10,077 nucleotides of DNA, from positions 1 to 10,077 of the forward strand of contig JAFYKU010000033.1 in assembly GCA_017537405.1 (NCBI GenBank), given 5' to 3'. The notes beneath the pieces are model-generated. The model saw nothing but the letters and a program-made list of their open reading frames with translations, ran no database searches and was not told the DNA's origin. Shown one piece after another: positions 1 through 5,975 of this stretch. The stretch's first letter is position 1. Each line of letters begins with the position of its first letter. Position numbers and translations under genes: made by a program. This DNA is from Clostridia bacterium. GTDB lineage: Bacteria; Bacillota; Clostridia; Christensenellales; UBA1242.

Positions 1-1
1 A

Positions 2-256
2 AAATACAAAAAATACAATAGCCCTGTTTATTCAACTGCAAAAACAATATCTTTAATTGCCGGTGTAGTATGTATGTTAACGCTTGAAACTACAATGCTT
101 ACAACTTTTGGAACAAACGAAAGTCCATTATTTGGTCAAATAATATTATCGCTTACAGGAGTTGCTGTTATAGGTTTTGCCATAACAATGGCACTCATTA
201 TGATTTTTAAAGGAAACAAACAACTCAAAAAAAAGAACTCTATCATTAATCGATAA
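2..256 (+). CDS. C-terminal end of an unidentified integral membrane protein (partial)
   Basis: The reading frame is open from the left edge, so only the last 84 residues are visible and the true start lies outside the window. Two hydrophobic segments can be seen, at about residues 12-36 and 45-70 of the visible part. They are joined by a short polar loop (FGTNESP) and followed by a Lys-rich tail (KGNKQLKKK). This pattern fits the last two transmembrane helices of an inner-membrane protein with a positively charged cytoplasmic C-terminus. An internal ATG at 74 exists, but the same hydrophobic pattern continues upstream of it, so a start there is unlikely. I do not recognise the family and assign no function. 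The stop codon lies inside the stem of the hairpin at 227-265. Confidence 0.6.
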   Translation, partial: KYKKYNSPVYSTAKTISLIAGVVCMLTLETTMLTTFGTNESPLFGQIILSLTGVAVIGFAITMALIMIFKGNKQLKKKNSIINR

Positions 257-265
257 AGTTCTTTT
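227..265. terminator. Intrinsic terminator, probably bidirectional, overlapping the upstream gene's stop
   Basis: A 9-bp perfect stem (AAAAGAACT at 231-239 with AGTTCTTTT at 257-265) continues, after one mismatch, into 4 bp (TATC/GATA) with a 7-nt loop. On the minus strand the stem runs into eight T (227-234 on plus), a strong terminator form that could back up the rplL terminator. On the plus strand the U-tract is only four residues, so termination of the membrane protein gene would be weaker. The TAA stop of that gene (254-256) is within the hairpin. Confidence 0.65.
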
Positions 266-383
266 CTGCAAGTTTCAAAATTTAGTAACCTTTGCCCTTT
301 TTTATTTATCACCGGAACAATTTTTTGCACCCATACCCGTCATGTAAACAAATCTTACCACTCATAACCAAAAATACTTACAT

Positions 384-411
384 AAAAAAAAGACAACCCC
401 TGAGAGTTGCC
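384..411 (-). terminator. Intrinsic terminator of the rplJ-rplL operon
   Basis: Read on the minus strand, GGCAACTC-TCAG-GGGTTGTC forms an 8-bp stem (two G-U pairs) with a 4-nt loop, followed directly by eight T (plus 384-391). It lies 28 nt beyond the rplL stop codon. The 118 nt between this element and the hairpin at 227-265 show no gene or other element I can support. Confidence 0.85.
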
Positions 412-439
412 TTTTCGAATTTGAACCGTAGTTGCAAAA

Positions 440-817
440 TTATTTCAATTCAACGGTTGCGCCAGCTTCTTTCAATTGAGCTTCAATTTTCTTAGCTTCT
501 TCAGCTGGAACTTTTTCTTTAATTACCTTTGGAGCTGCTTCAACCAAAGCTTTAGCATCACCTAAACCTAAACCTGTGATATCTTTAACAACTTTGATAA
601 CATTGATTTTGTTTGCGCCGATATCTTTCAACATAATGTCGAAGTCAGCTTTTGCTGCAGGAGCATCAGCCGCTGCTGCACCAGCTGCTGCTGGAGCTGC
701 TGCAACTGCCATAGCTGCTGCGCTAACACCAAATTTTTCTTCCAAAGCTTTAACTAAGTCAGCTGCTTCTGTTAAAGTTAATTTTGCGATTTCTTCTACT
801 AATTCTTGAGTATTCAT
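440..817 (-). CDS. rplL: Ribosomal protein bL12 (L7/L12)
   Basis: Multi-copy stalk protein of the large ribosomal subunit. Its dimers bind the L10 C-terminal helix and recruit and stimulate the translational GTPases (IF2, EF-Tu, EF-G, RF3). The 125 residues show the normal three parts: a helical dimerisation domain (about 1-33, ending EEKFGVSAAA), an Ala-rich flexible hinge (about 34-57), and the globular C-terminal domain (58-125) ending in GATVELK. Length is normal. In the factor-binding helix the usual GLGLKEAK reads GLGLGDAK, so the lysine corresponding to E. coli K65 is glycine here. The start is ATG with AAAAGGA about 13 nt upstream. It follows rplJ after a 74-nt AT-rich gap and is the last gene before the terminator at 384-411. 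Confidence 0.97.
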   Translation of the reverse strand: MNTQELVEEIAKLTLTEAADLVKALEEKFGVSAAAMAVAAAPAAAGAAAADAPAAKADFDIMLKDIGANKINVIKVVKDITGLGLGDAKALVEAAPKVIKEKVPAEEAKKIEAQLKEAGATVELK

Positions 818-891
818 AATTTTTTTAATTTCCTTTTAATTTTTAATTTATTTTTTGTCTTTTGCTTTTTTAACCCAACCGGTTATTCTGC

Positions 892-1422
892 TTATTTCTT
901 TGCAGCATTAATAACCATAGCCAAGTTGCGTGGAACCGCATTGATAACGGTAGCAATACCACGCGCACCACTGTTGATCAAGCCCATAATTTGAGCGATC
1001 AAAGTTTCTTTGTTCGGCATTGATGCTAAACGGATAACTTCGTCTTGTGACAAGACTTGCTTGCCGATCAAACCAAATTGGAATTGCATTTTATCTTTGA
1101 ACTTTGCGTCCTTAATAATTTTTGCTGCACTAACTTCGTCACCATTTGAGAAAGCGACAGAAAGTGTTCCATTCAATTTGTCGTCAAGTTCAGTAATTCC
1201 TAAATTATTCAAAGCGATACGAACTAAGTTATTTTTGTAAACATTATAAACAACATCTGCTTCACGGAATTTGCGGCGTAAATCTGCATCTTCCTGTGTA
1301 TTTAAGCCTTGATAGTTCACAAAAACAACACTCTTCGCATTTTTCAATTTGCCTTCAATTTCTTGAACGGTCGCAATTTTGCTTTGAAAATTAGCATTAC
1401 TTTGCTTTGCTTTAACAGCCAT
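892..1422 (-). CDS. rplJ: Ribosomal protein uL10
   Basis: Base of the L12 stalk: the N-terminal domain binds 23S rRNA next to L11, and the C-terminal helix carries the L7/L12 dimers. At 176 aa it is of normal length. The N-terminal half has the typical pattern of KSVVFVNYQGL (about 30-40), DLRRKFREADVVYNVYKNNL, and a central segment ending LASMPNKETLIAQIMG. The extreme C-terminus (RNLAMVINAAKK) is the expected L12-binding helix region. Translation starts at an ATG with AAGGAGG four nt upstream. The gene is first in the rplJ-rplL operon, and its leader looks like the L10 autoregulatory RNA (see 1423-1524). Unusually, rplK and rplA do not precede it; pth is divergent upstream. Confidence 0.97.
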   Translation of the reverse strand: MAVKAKQSNANFQSKIATVQEIEGKLKNAKSVVFVNYQGLNTQEDADLRRKFREADVVYNVYKNNLVRIALNNLGITELDDKLNGTLSVAFSNGDEVSAAKIIKDAKFKDKMQFQFGLIGKQVLSQDEVIRLASMPNKETLIAQIMGLINSGARGIATVINAVPRNLAMVINAAKK

Positions 1423-1524
1423 TTAACCTCCTTTTAAGGAAAGTAATAGCACATACGGTGATTTATCAATTACCTCGGCAAGATTTCCACTTTCGCTACT
1501 TGCTTTCTTCGGCTATTAAATTCT
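1423..1524 (-). ncRNA. L10 leader: structured 5' leader of rplJ-rplL, probable L10-L12 binding site
   Basis: The minus-strand leader contains CTTGCCGAGGTA (plus 1471-1482), closely resembling the conserved CUGCCGAGGU of ribosomal protein L10 leaders. Its 5' partner is GCAAG (1503-1499), giving a GCAAG/CTTGC helix. A 7-bp closing helix, TAATAGC (1518-1512) with GCTATTA (1450-1444), encloses this and a second hairpin (GGTAATT-GATA-AATCACC). Just before the start codon, CCTT can pair with the AAGG of the ribosome binding site (CCTTAAAAGGAGG). In the known family, L10 or the L10-L12 complex binds this RNA and represses its own operon. The identification is by remembered motif and manual folding, not a covariance search. 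Confidence 0.75.
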
Positions 1525-1530
1525 TACCCA

Positions 1531-1559
1531 AGATTAACACACACACGGCGGATTGTCAA
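1531..1559 (-). promoter_or_regulatory. Promoter of rplJ-rplL
   Basis: A perfect -35 TTGACA (plus 1559-1554) is separated by 17 bp from an extended -10, TG-T-TAATCT (-10 hexamer at 1536-1531). The spacer is a GT-rich run. Transcription would begin near 1524, giving a leader of about 100 nt. The arrangement is back-to-back with the proposed pth promoter. Confidence 0.7.
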
Positions 1560-1579
1560 CCGCGCTTTTGGCAAAACAG

Positions 1580-1608
1580 TTGAAAAAATTCTTTTCCCAT
1601 GCTAACTT
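1580..1608 (+). promoter_or_regulatory. Proposed promoter of pth-mfd
   Basis: TTGAAA (1580-1585) is followed after 17 bp by TAACTT (1603-1608) with the extended -10 dinucleotide TG at 1600-1601. The start site would fall near 1614-1616, only about five nt before the ATG at 1620, implying a leaderless or nearly leaderless message. The -10 is imperfect, so this is a proposal. Confidence 0.45.
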
Positions 1609-1619
1609 ATTGCATCAAT

Positions 1620-2153
1620 ATGAAAACATTTTTAGTTGTTGGTCTTGGCAATCCCGAAGGCAAATATTTTGAAACTTGGCACAACTTGGGTTTCAAAGCT
1701 GCCGAGCGTTTTGCTGGCGATTTACCGTTTACAAAAAAGGGCAACCAAATGTTGGCTAATACTCATATCAATGGCAATAAAATCATCATCTTAAAACCAT
1801 TAACCTATATGAACTTATCCGGACAAGCTGTTGTTGCTGTTTGCCGTAAATTTAAAATTCCCACCGAACAAGTCATTGTTTTTGTTGACGATATCTATTT
1901 AGACATTGGCACCGTGCGTTTGAAAAAAAGTGGTGGCGCTGGCGGACACAATGGTCTTAAATCCATTAACGAATTATTACAAGCCACCAATTATACGAAA
2001 ATTAAAATTGGTGCAAAACCAGCTGACGACATCAAAGGCAACACTGCTAACTATGTTTTATCCAAGATTCCCGCCGCTGACCGTCCCACGATTGACGCCG
2101 CTTTGGATAACGCGGTCCAAATTGCACATGATGTAATTGCAGGTGTGAAATGA
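1620..2153 (+). CDS. pth: Peptidyl-tRNA hydrolase
   Basis: Releases tRNA from peptidyl-tRNA that drops off stalled ribosomes by cleaving the ester bond, recycling tRNA in the cytoplasm. The 177-aa product has the family signature: GLGNP (8-12), HN (21-22), LTYMNLSG (61-68), VDD (89-91) and GGHNGLKS (108-115). By alignment to E. coli Pth, the key residues are N11, H21 (catalytic base), N65, D90 and N111; all are present. The ATG at 1620 gives the usual MKxFLVVGLGN start. An in-frame ATG at 1599 would add seven residues with no family counterpart. Neither start has a ribosome binding site, unlike almost all its neighbours. The stop overlaps the mfd start as ATGA, so the two genes are translationally coupled. 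The pth-mfd order is common in Bacillota. Confidence 0.95.
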   Translation: MKTFLVVGLGNPEGKYFETWHNLGFKAAERFAGDLPFTKKGNQMLANTHINGNKIIILKPLTYMNLSGQAVVAVCRKFKIPTEQVIVFVDDIYLDIGTVRLKKSGGAGGHNGLKSINELLQATNYTKIKIGAKPADDIKGNTANYVLSKIPAADRPTIDAALDNAVQIAHDVIAGVK

Positions 2154-4324
2154 CATTAACCGTTGGTCAAACTATTCCCATGAACGAAGTTAAAGCGTCT
2201 TTACACGACCAAGAATTTTCTGTGCATGGCGACATTATTGATGTCCACTTACCCGACAACACGCAAATTGTCCGCATCATGTTCGATGATGATATGATTG
2301 AAGACTTACGCTTAATTGATGCCAATACACGCGCTTTTATCAAAAAATTACCTTTGGTCAATTTAGGCACCGACCTTGGTTTCTCTTTGGCGCTGGATAT
2401 TTTAAAACAAGTCTGCCCCGACCGCGACTGGTCTGGCGTTTCGGCACCCACCGCTATTTTACCTAACTATAATAATGCAGTTTCCCTACTCGCCGATGAA
2501 TTAGCCACCATTAAAAATCAAACGGTCTTGCTTTTTGTCGGTACCAGTAAAACCGCAGAAAATTATTTGCGTAACCGTAAAATTGACTTTGTCTTAACCA
2601 AAGGACAAATTTACCCCAAATGCATTAATATCTTACCCAAAACCTTTCCCCTTTCCTGCCAAGTTGAAGATTTACTGATTTACAGTTTAACCGACAATAA
2701 TCCAGGTAAAAATGCGGATACCGCTACACTACTGACTAAAACCAAAAAAGAATTTATTATGCCCTTGGTCGGCGAATGCGTAGTTCATTCCCTGCACGGT
2801 ATCGGTCGCTTCATGGGTATCAAAAAACTCGACCTACTCGGCGATGGTAATCTGTCCGACTACCTAACCTTGCAATATGATGGTGGCACCATGGTCTACC
2901 TTGCCACCGATAAAACCGATGTACTTTCTAACTATGTTGGGGAACCAACACGCCTACACAAAATAGGGGGGCAAGACTTCGCCAATGCGAAGCAACGGGT
3001 TCGGCGACGCCTGCAAGAACTCTCCTTCAAATTAAGCGACTTATATCGTCAAAGGGCTGGCATCAAACGCACACCCTACGAAATTTTAGATGACAATAAC
3101 GCCACTTTCGCCGCCAGCTTTCCTTATAATTTAACCACCGACCAAGAAAAAGTCATGCAAGACATCTACACCGACTTAACCAGTCAACGCTTAATGGACC
3201 GCTTGGTTTGCGGCGATGTCGGTTATGGTAAAACGGAAATTGCGTTCCGCACCGCTTTCAATGCGGTCATGAATGGCTACCAAGTCGTACTACTTTGTCC
3301 GACCACAATCCTATCTATGCAACACTACCAAAATGCCGTTGCTCGTTTTCAACAATTCGGCATTCGCGTTGCCGTTTATAACCGTTTTATTACTCCTAAA
3401 CAACAAGCCCAAACACTCGCCGATTTACGCGAAGGGAAAATTGACATTATTGTCGGCACTCATAAATTATTATCACTTACCCAATCCAATTTCCATCATC
3501 TCGGATTACTCATCTTAGACGAAGAACAACGCTTCGGTGTCGAAGCCAAAGAAAAAATCAAAAAACTGACACCCCATGTCGATGTGCTTACCTTGTCCGC
3601 TACTCCGATTCCGCGCACACTTAATATGTCTTTAATGGGATTGCGTGATATTTCCGTTATCACCACACCACCCAAAGACCGCCTCCCCGTCATCACACGC
3701 GTTGCCGAATTTAGCTGGGAACTTTTATGGAACGCCATTGACGAAGAACTGGCACGCCAAGGTCAAGTCATAATACTGTATAACACAGTCAAAGACATGG
3801 ACAAGTTTGCCGCCAAGATTGCCGCACGCTATCCCGAGAAAGTGGCTTATGTTCATGGCCAAATGCCAACTGCCCAAATCGAACGCACCATCACCGCCGT
3901 TTACGAACGCGAAATCGATATTATCGTTGCTTCCACAATTTTGGAAAACGGTATCGACTTAACCACAGCCAATACATTGTTTGTCATTGGTGCGGATAAA
4001 TTGGGGCTAGCGCAAATGCACCAATTGCGTGGTCGTGTCGGACGCAGTACCACCCAAGCTTATGCTTACCTAACTTATGCGCGCGCCGAATACACCACTG
4101 ACAAAGCTATGGAACGCATTAACGCGATTAAAAACTTTTATTCAACCGGCGCCGGCTTTAATATTGCCATGCGCGACTTAGAAATTCGTGGTTCGGGCGA
4201 AGTGCTGGGTGCCAACCAAAGCGGGCACATCGAAGAAATTGGCATTGAAGCCTTTGCACAAATTTTGTCCGAAATTGCTGCCGAAAACCGCAACCACCAA
4301 AACGAAACTCCCTCAGAAATTTAA
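2150..4324 (+). CDS. mfd: Short Mfd: transcription-repair coupling factor lacking most of the UvrB-like module and D7
   Basis: Mfd is a dsDNA translocase that pushes stalled RNA polymerase forward or off DNA and recruits UvrA. This version has 724 residues against about 1,150 in the usual protein. In order: a remnant of the UvrA-binding domain D2 (about 1-65, FSVHGDIIDV); a D3-like segment (about 90-190, LLIYSLTD); the RNA polymerase-interacting domain (about 203-275, GECVVHSLHGIGRF); and an intact helicase core with Walker A GDVGYGKT (355-362), DEEQ (457-460), SATPIPRT (483-490) and QLRGRVGRS (625-633), then the TRG motif (MRDLEIRGSGEVLG). Domains 1a, 1b and the C-terminal D7 are absent. The frame is intact and pth abuts the start, so this is not an obvious frameshift. 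Its job as an RNA polymerase translocase is inferred; UvrA recruitment is doubtful. Confidence 0.93.
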   Translation: MTLTVGQTIPMNEVKASLHDQEFSVHGDIIDVHLPDNTQIVRIMFDDDMIEDLRLIDANTRAFIKKLPLVNLGTDLGFSLALDILKQVCPDRDWSGVSAPTAILPNYNNAVSLLADELATIKNQTVLLFVGTSKTAENYLRNRKIDFVLTKGQIYPKCINILPKTFPLSCQVEDLLIYSLTDNNPGKNADTATLLTKTKKEFIMPLVGECVVHSLHGIGRFMGIKKLDLLGDGNLSDYLTLQYDGGTMVYLATDKTDVLSNYVGEPTRLHKIGGQDFANAKQRVRRRLQELSFKLSDLYRQRAGIKRTPYEILDDNNATFAASFPYNLTTDQEKVMQDIYTDLTSQRLMDRLVCGDVGYGKTEIAFRTAFNAVMNGYQVVLLCPTTILSMQHYQNAVARFQQFGIRVAVYNRFITPKQQAQTLADLREGKIDIIVGTHKLLSLTQSNFHHLGLLILDEEQRFGVEAKEKIKKLTPHVDVLTLSATPIPRTLNMSLMGLRDISVITTPPKDRLPVITRVAEFSWELLWNAIDEELARQGQVIILYNTVKDMDKFAAKIAARYPEKVAYVHGQMPTAQIERTITAVYEREIDIIVASTILENGIDLTTANTLFVIGADKLGLAQMHQLRGRVGRSTTQAYAYLTYARAEYTTDKAMERINAIKNFYSTGAGFNIAMRDLEIRGSGEVLGANQSGHIEEIGIEAFAQILSEIAAENRNHQNETPSEI

Positions 4325-4345
4325 TTTAAAAATCATCACTCGCCA

Positions 4346-5689
4346 TTATTGACGAATAAATTCTAAGACATAAGCATCAATTGTGTCACGGTCGGTTTTG
4401 ACTTTTTCACTAATCGCCACACCACCAACCACAAATACTTCGTGGTCCAACGCCAGAACTGGTGTAGTCGGCCTTAAACGGGCTGGCACTTTTTTATCCG
4501 TTAAATAAGCATTTAACTTCTTGGTACCGCCGCCAATTTTTTCAAACATGTCACCATCTAAACGGAAACGCCATTTGGCTTTACGCGGCAACTTATCCGC
4601 ATCGACAACACATAAACCGCGTTGAATTGCTAATTTATAACTAATGGTTTTAGTAATCGAAATCGTACCGAAACCTTCTACCAAAGTCTTGCCTACGCGG
4701 AAACTATATTCTTTAAATTCTGGCCGATTTTCGCTGCGCACCAAGCTGATATATTCATATTCTTTCACAGCGTAAGCATTGTGTGGCAAAGAAACTTTTT
4801 CACCGTTCAAACCGTCCGCGCTTAAAGCCATAATCGCGTTAATGTGTTTAATTTCAATATCAATGCGTAAACCTAACAAACCCAAGCCGTGATAAATCAT
4901 ACGCGTTACAATCGCATCAGGCAAATAAAAACGATTTAAAGGAATACGCACCACATTACCATCACGCACTATCCCATTCATATCACATTGGTCGGTAATA
5001 AACTTATTGTCGCGTGCCGCAATCTTTCCGAACGAAGCCAAGTTCTCCGCCGCACCACGCCATTCACGCGTAATTTCTGGCAACAAAACATTCCGAATAT
5101 AATTACGACGATAAGCATTATCATCATTAGTTTCATCATCAACATGTGGAATTGAATTACGATAATTGTAAGCAATAATATCCGATTTTTTGGTTTCTAA
5201 AAAAGGACGAATGTAAAACCCGCGCTTCGGCGCCATACCCGAAGCCCCCTCTAAACTGCAACCACGGAATAAATGCATTAACACAGTTTCGGCTTGATCA
5301 TTCAAATGATGCGCTAACGCAAATTTATTTAACTTGTATTTTTTTACAGCTTTTTCAAAACATTCATAACGCAACTCACGCGCCGCAACTTCTAATCCAA
5401 CTTTGTGAGCCGTTGAATATTCTGGAGCATCTACAATATATTTCACAAATTCAATACCGTTATCATCACAGTATTTTTTTACAAACCGCATATCTCGATT
5501 CGCCGACTTACGAATTTTATGATTAACATGTACTGCTAAAATTTCAAAATCTAATTGTTGGGCCAAGTTATTAAACAACGCCAACAAAGCCATTGAATCT
5601 TCCCCACCAGACACACCAATTCCCACGCGGTCGCCCGCATTAATCATATTATGGTCTGTCATATATTGAATAACTGTTGCTTCCATCAT
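4346..5689 (-). CDS. tilS: tRNA(Ile)-lysidine synthetase
   Basis: Attaches lysine to C34 of the CAU-anticodon tRNA-Ile using ATP, so that it reads AUA as isoleucine. The 447-aa product has the N-type PP-loop SGGEDSMAL (27-35), AVHVNHKIRKSANRD, AHHLNDQAETVLMHLFRG and RRNYIRNVLLPEI in the ATPase half. The C-terminal TilS domain has RLDGDMF, LNAYLTDKKVPARLRPTTP and VVGGVAIS. Length fits the full three-domain form. I chose the ATG at 5689 (a second ATG follows at once). A TTG at 5722 would add 11 residues, but that start lies between the -35 and -10 of the divergent rpmG promoter. None of these starts has a good ribosome binding site. It is convergent with mfd, with 21 bp between stops and no hairpin seen there. 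Confidence 0.95.
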   Translation of the reverse strand: MMEATVIQYMTDHNMINAGDRVGIGVSGGEDSMALLALFNNLAQQLDFEILAVHVNHKIRKSANRDMRFVKKYCDDNGIEFVKYIVDAPEYSTAHKVGLEVAARELRYECFEKAVKKYKLNKFALAHHLNDQAETVLMHLFRGCSLEGASGMAPKRGFYIRPFLETKKSDIIAYNYRNSIPHVDDETNDDNAYRRNYIRNVLLPEITREWRGAAENLASFGKIAARDNKFITDQCDMNGIVRDGNVVRIPLNRFYLPDAIVTRMIYHGLGLLGLRIDIEIKHINAIMALSADGLNGEKVSLPHNAYAVKEYEYISLVRSENRPEFKEYSFRVGKTLVEGFGTISITKTISYKLAIQRGLCVVDADKLPRKAKWRFRLDGDMFEKIGGGTKKLNAYLTDKKVPARLRPTTPVLALDHEVFVVGGVAISEKVKTDRDTIDAYVLEFIRQ

Positions 5690-5711
5690 TGGTAGCTTAC
5701 CATATAACCGC

Positions 5712-5740
5712 TTGACAATCAAGAGTCTTGGATATATTAT
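5712..5740 (+). promoter_or_regulatory. Strong promoter of rpmG-secE-nusG
   Basis: A perfect -35 TTGACA (5712-5717), a 17-bp spacer and a -10 TATTAT (5735-5740) make this the best promoter in the window. Initiation would be near 5746-5748. The -35 sits inside a small inverted repeat, CTTGA-CAA-TCAAG (5711-5723), that could be an operator or chance. Confidence 0.85.
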
Positions 5741-5765
5741 ATAAGATAAACAAAGACAGCCGCAA
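5736..5765 (-). promoter_or_regulatory. Possible tilS promoter overlapping the rpmG promoter
   Basis: On the minus strand a perfect -10 TATAAT (5741-5736) is preceded after 18 bp by TTGCGG (5765-5760), a weak -35. It would start near 5729 and give a leader of about 40 nt before the ATG at 5689. Its -10 occupies the same bases as the plus-strand -10, so polymerase could serve only one direction at a time. Confidence 0.4.
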
Positions 5766-5781
5766 AAGGTGTCTTTTTTTT
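5752..5781 (+). promoter_or_regulatory. Terminator-like hairpin in the rpmG-secE-nusG leader (possible attenuator)
   Basis: AAAGACA (5752-5758) pairs with TGTCTTT (5770-5776). Two inner C-G pairs (C5760-G5769, C5761-G5768) form with one bulged G, and the loop is GCAAAA. The stem runs into eight T (5774-5781). The rpmG ribosome binding site AAGGAG begins at the very next base. The hairpin lies between the promoter and the first gene, beginning about five nt into the predicted transcript. Confidence 0.7.
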
Positions 5782-5798
5782 AAGGAGAGAAAAAAAAT

Positions 5799-5966
5799 AT
5801 GGCAAACAAAAAAGGTAATCGCGTTCCAATGGTATTGGTTTGTACAGAATGCAACCAACGCAACTACGACACGGAAAAAAACAAAAAGAACGATCCAGAG
5901 CGTAAAGTGTTGACAAAGTACTGCCGTTTCTGCCGCAAACACACGGAACACAAAGAAAGCAAATAA
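5799..5966 (+). CDS. rpmG: Ribosomal protein bL33
   Basis: Small large-subunit ribosomal protein near the E site, needed for efficient assembly in several bacteria. The 55-residue product has the full family pattern: MANKKGNRV, VLVCTECNQRNYDTEKNK, then KKNDPERKVLTKYCRFCRKHTEHKE. It retains both zinc-ribbon cysteine pairs (C15/C18 and C42/C45), so this is the zinc-binding (C+) type, which may be exchanged for a cysteine-free paralogue under zinc limitation in organisms that have both. The start has AAGGAG (5782-5787) 11 nt upstream. The stop TAA overlaps the secE ribosome binding site. It is the first gene of rpmG-secE-nusG, the common Bacillota order. Confidence 0.96.
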   Translation: MANKKGNRVPMVLVCTECNQRNYDTEKNKKNDPERKVLTKYCRFCRKHTEHKESK

Positions 5967-5975
5967 GGAGGCCGC

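Noticed and set aside
576..809. Plus-strand open frame of Ala/Ser-rich sequence opposite rplL
   Set aside because: It mirrors the Ala-rich hinge of L7/L12 on the other strand, has no ribosome binding site and resembles no protein.
818..891. AACCGGTT palindrome in the rplJ-rplL gap as a terminator
   Set aside because: The stem is only about 4 bp and on the minus strand is followed by A rather than T residues.
1537..1553. Short ACACAC run near 1537-1546 as a functional repeat
   Set aside because: It is only a few dinucleotide units and lies in the rplJ promoter spacer; nothing suggests phase variation.
1599..1619. Seven-residue N-terminal extension of Pth from the ATG at 1599
   Set aside because: Pth proteins start just before the GLGNP motif as from the ATG at 1620; the upstream codons have no family match and no ribosome binding site, and they overlap the proposed -10.
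2150..4324. Mfd as a frameshifted pseudogene fragment
   Set aside because: The frame is open throughout, all catalytic motifs are intact, the start is coupled to pth by ATGA, and both ends lie at domain boundaries.
4325..4345. Terminator between convergent mfd and tilS
   Set aside because: Only 21 bp separate the stops and I can find no stable stem with a T-tract; read-through of one or both transcripts is possible.
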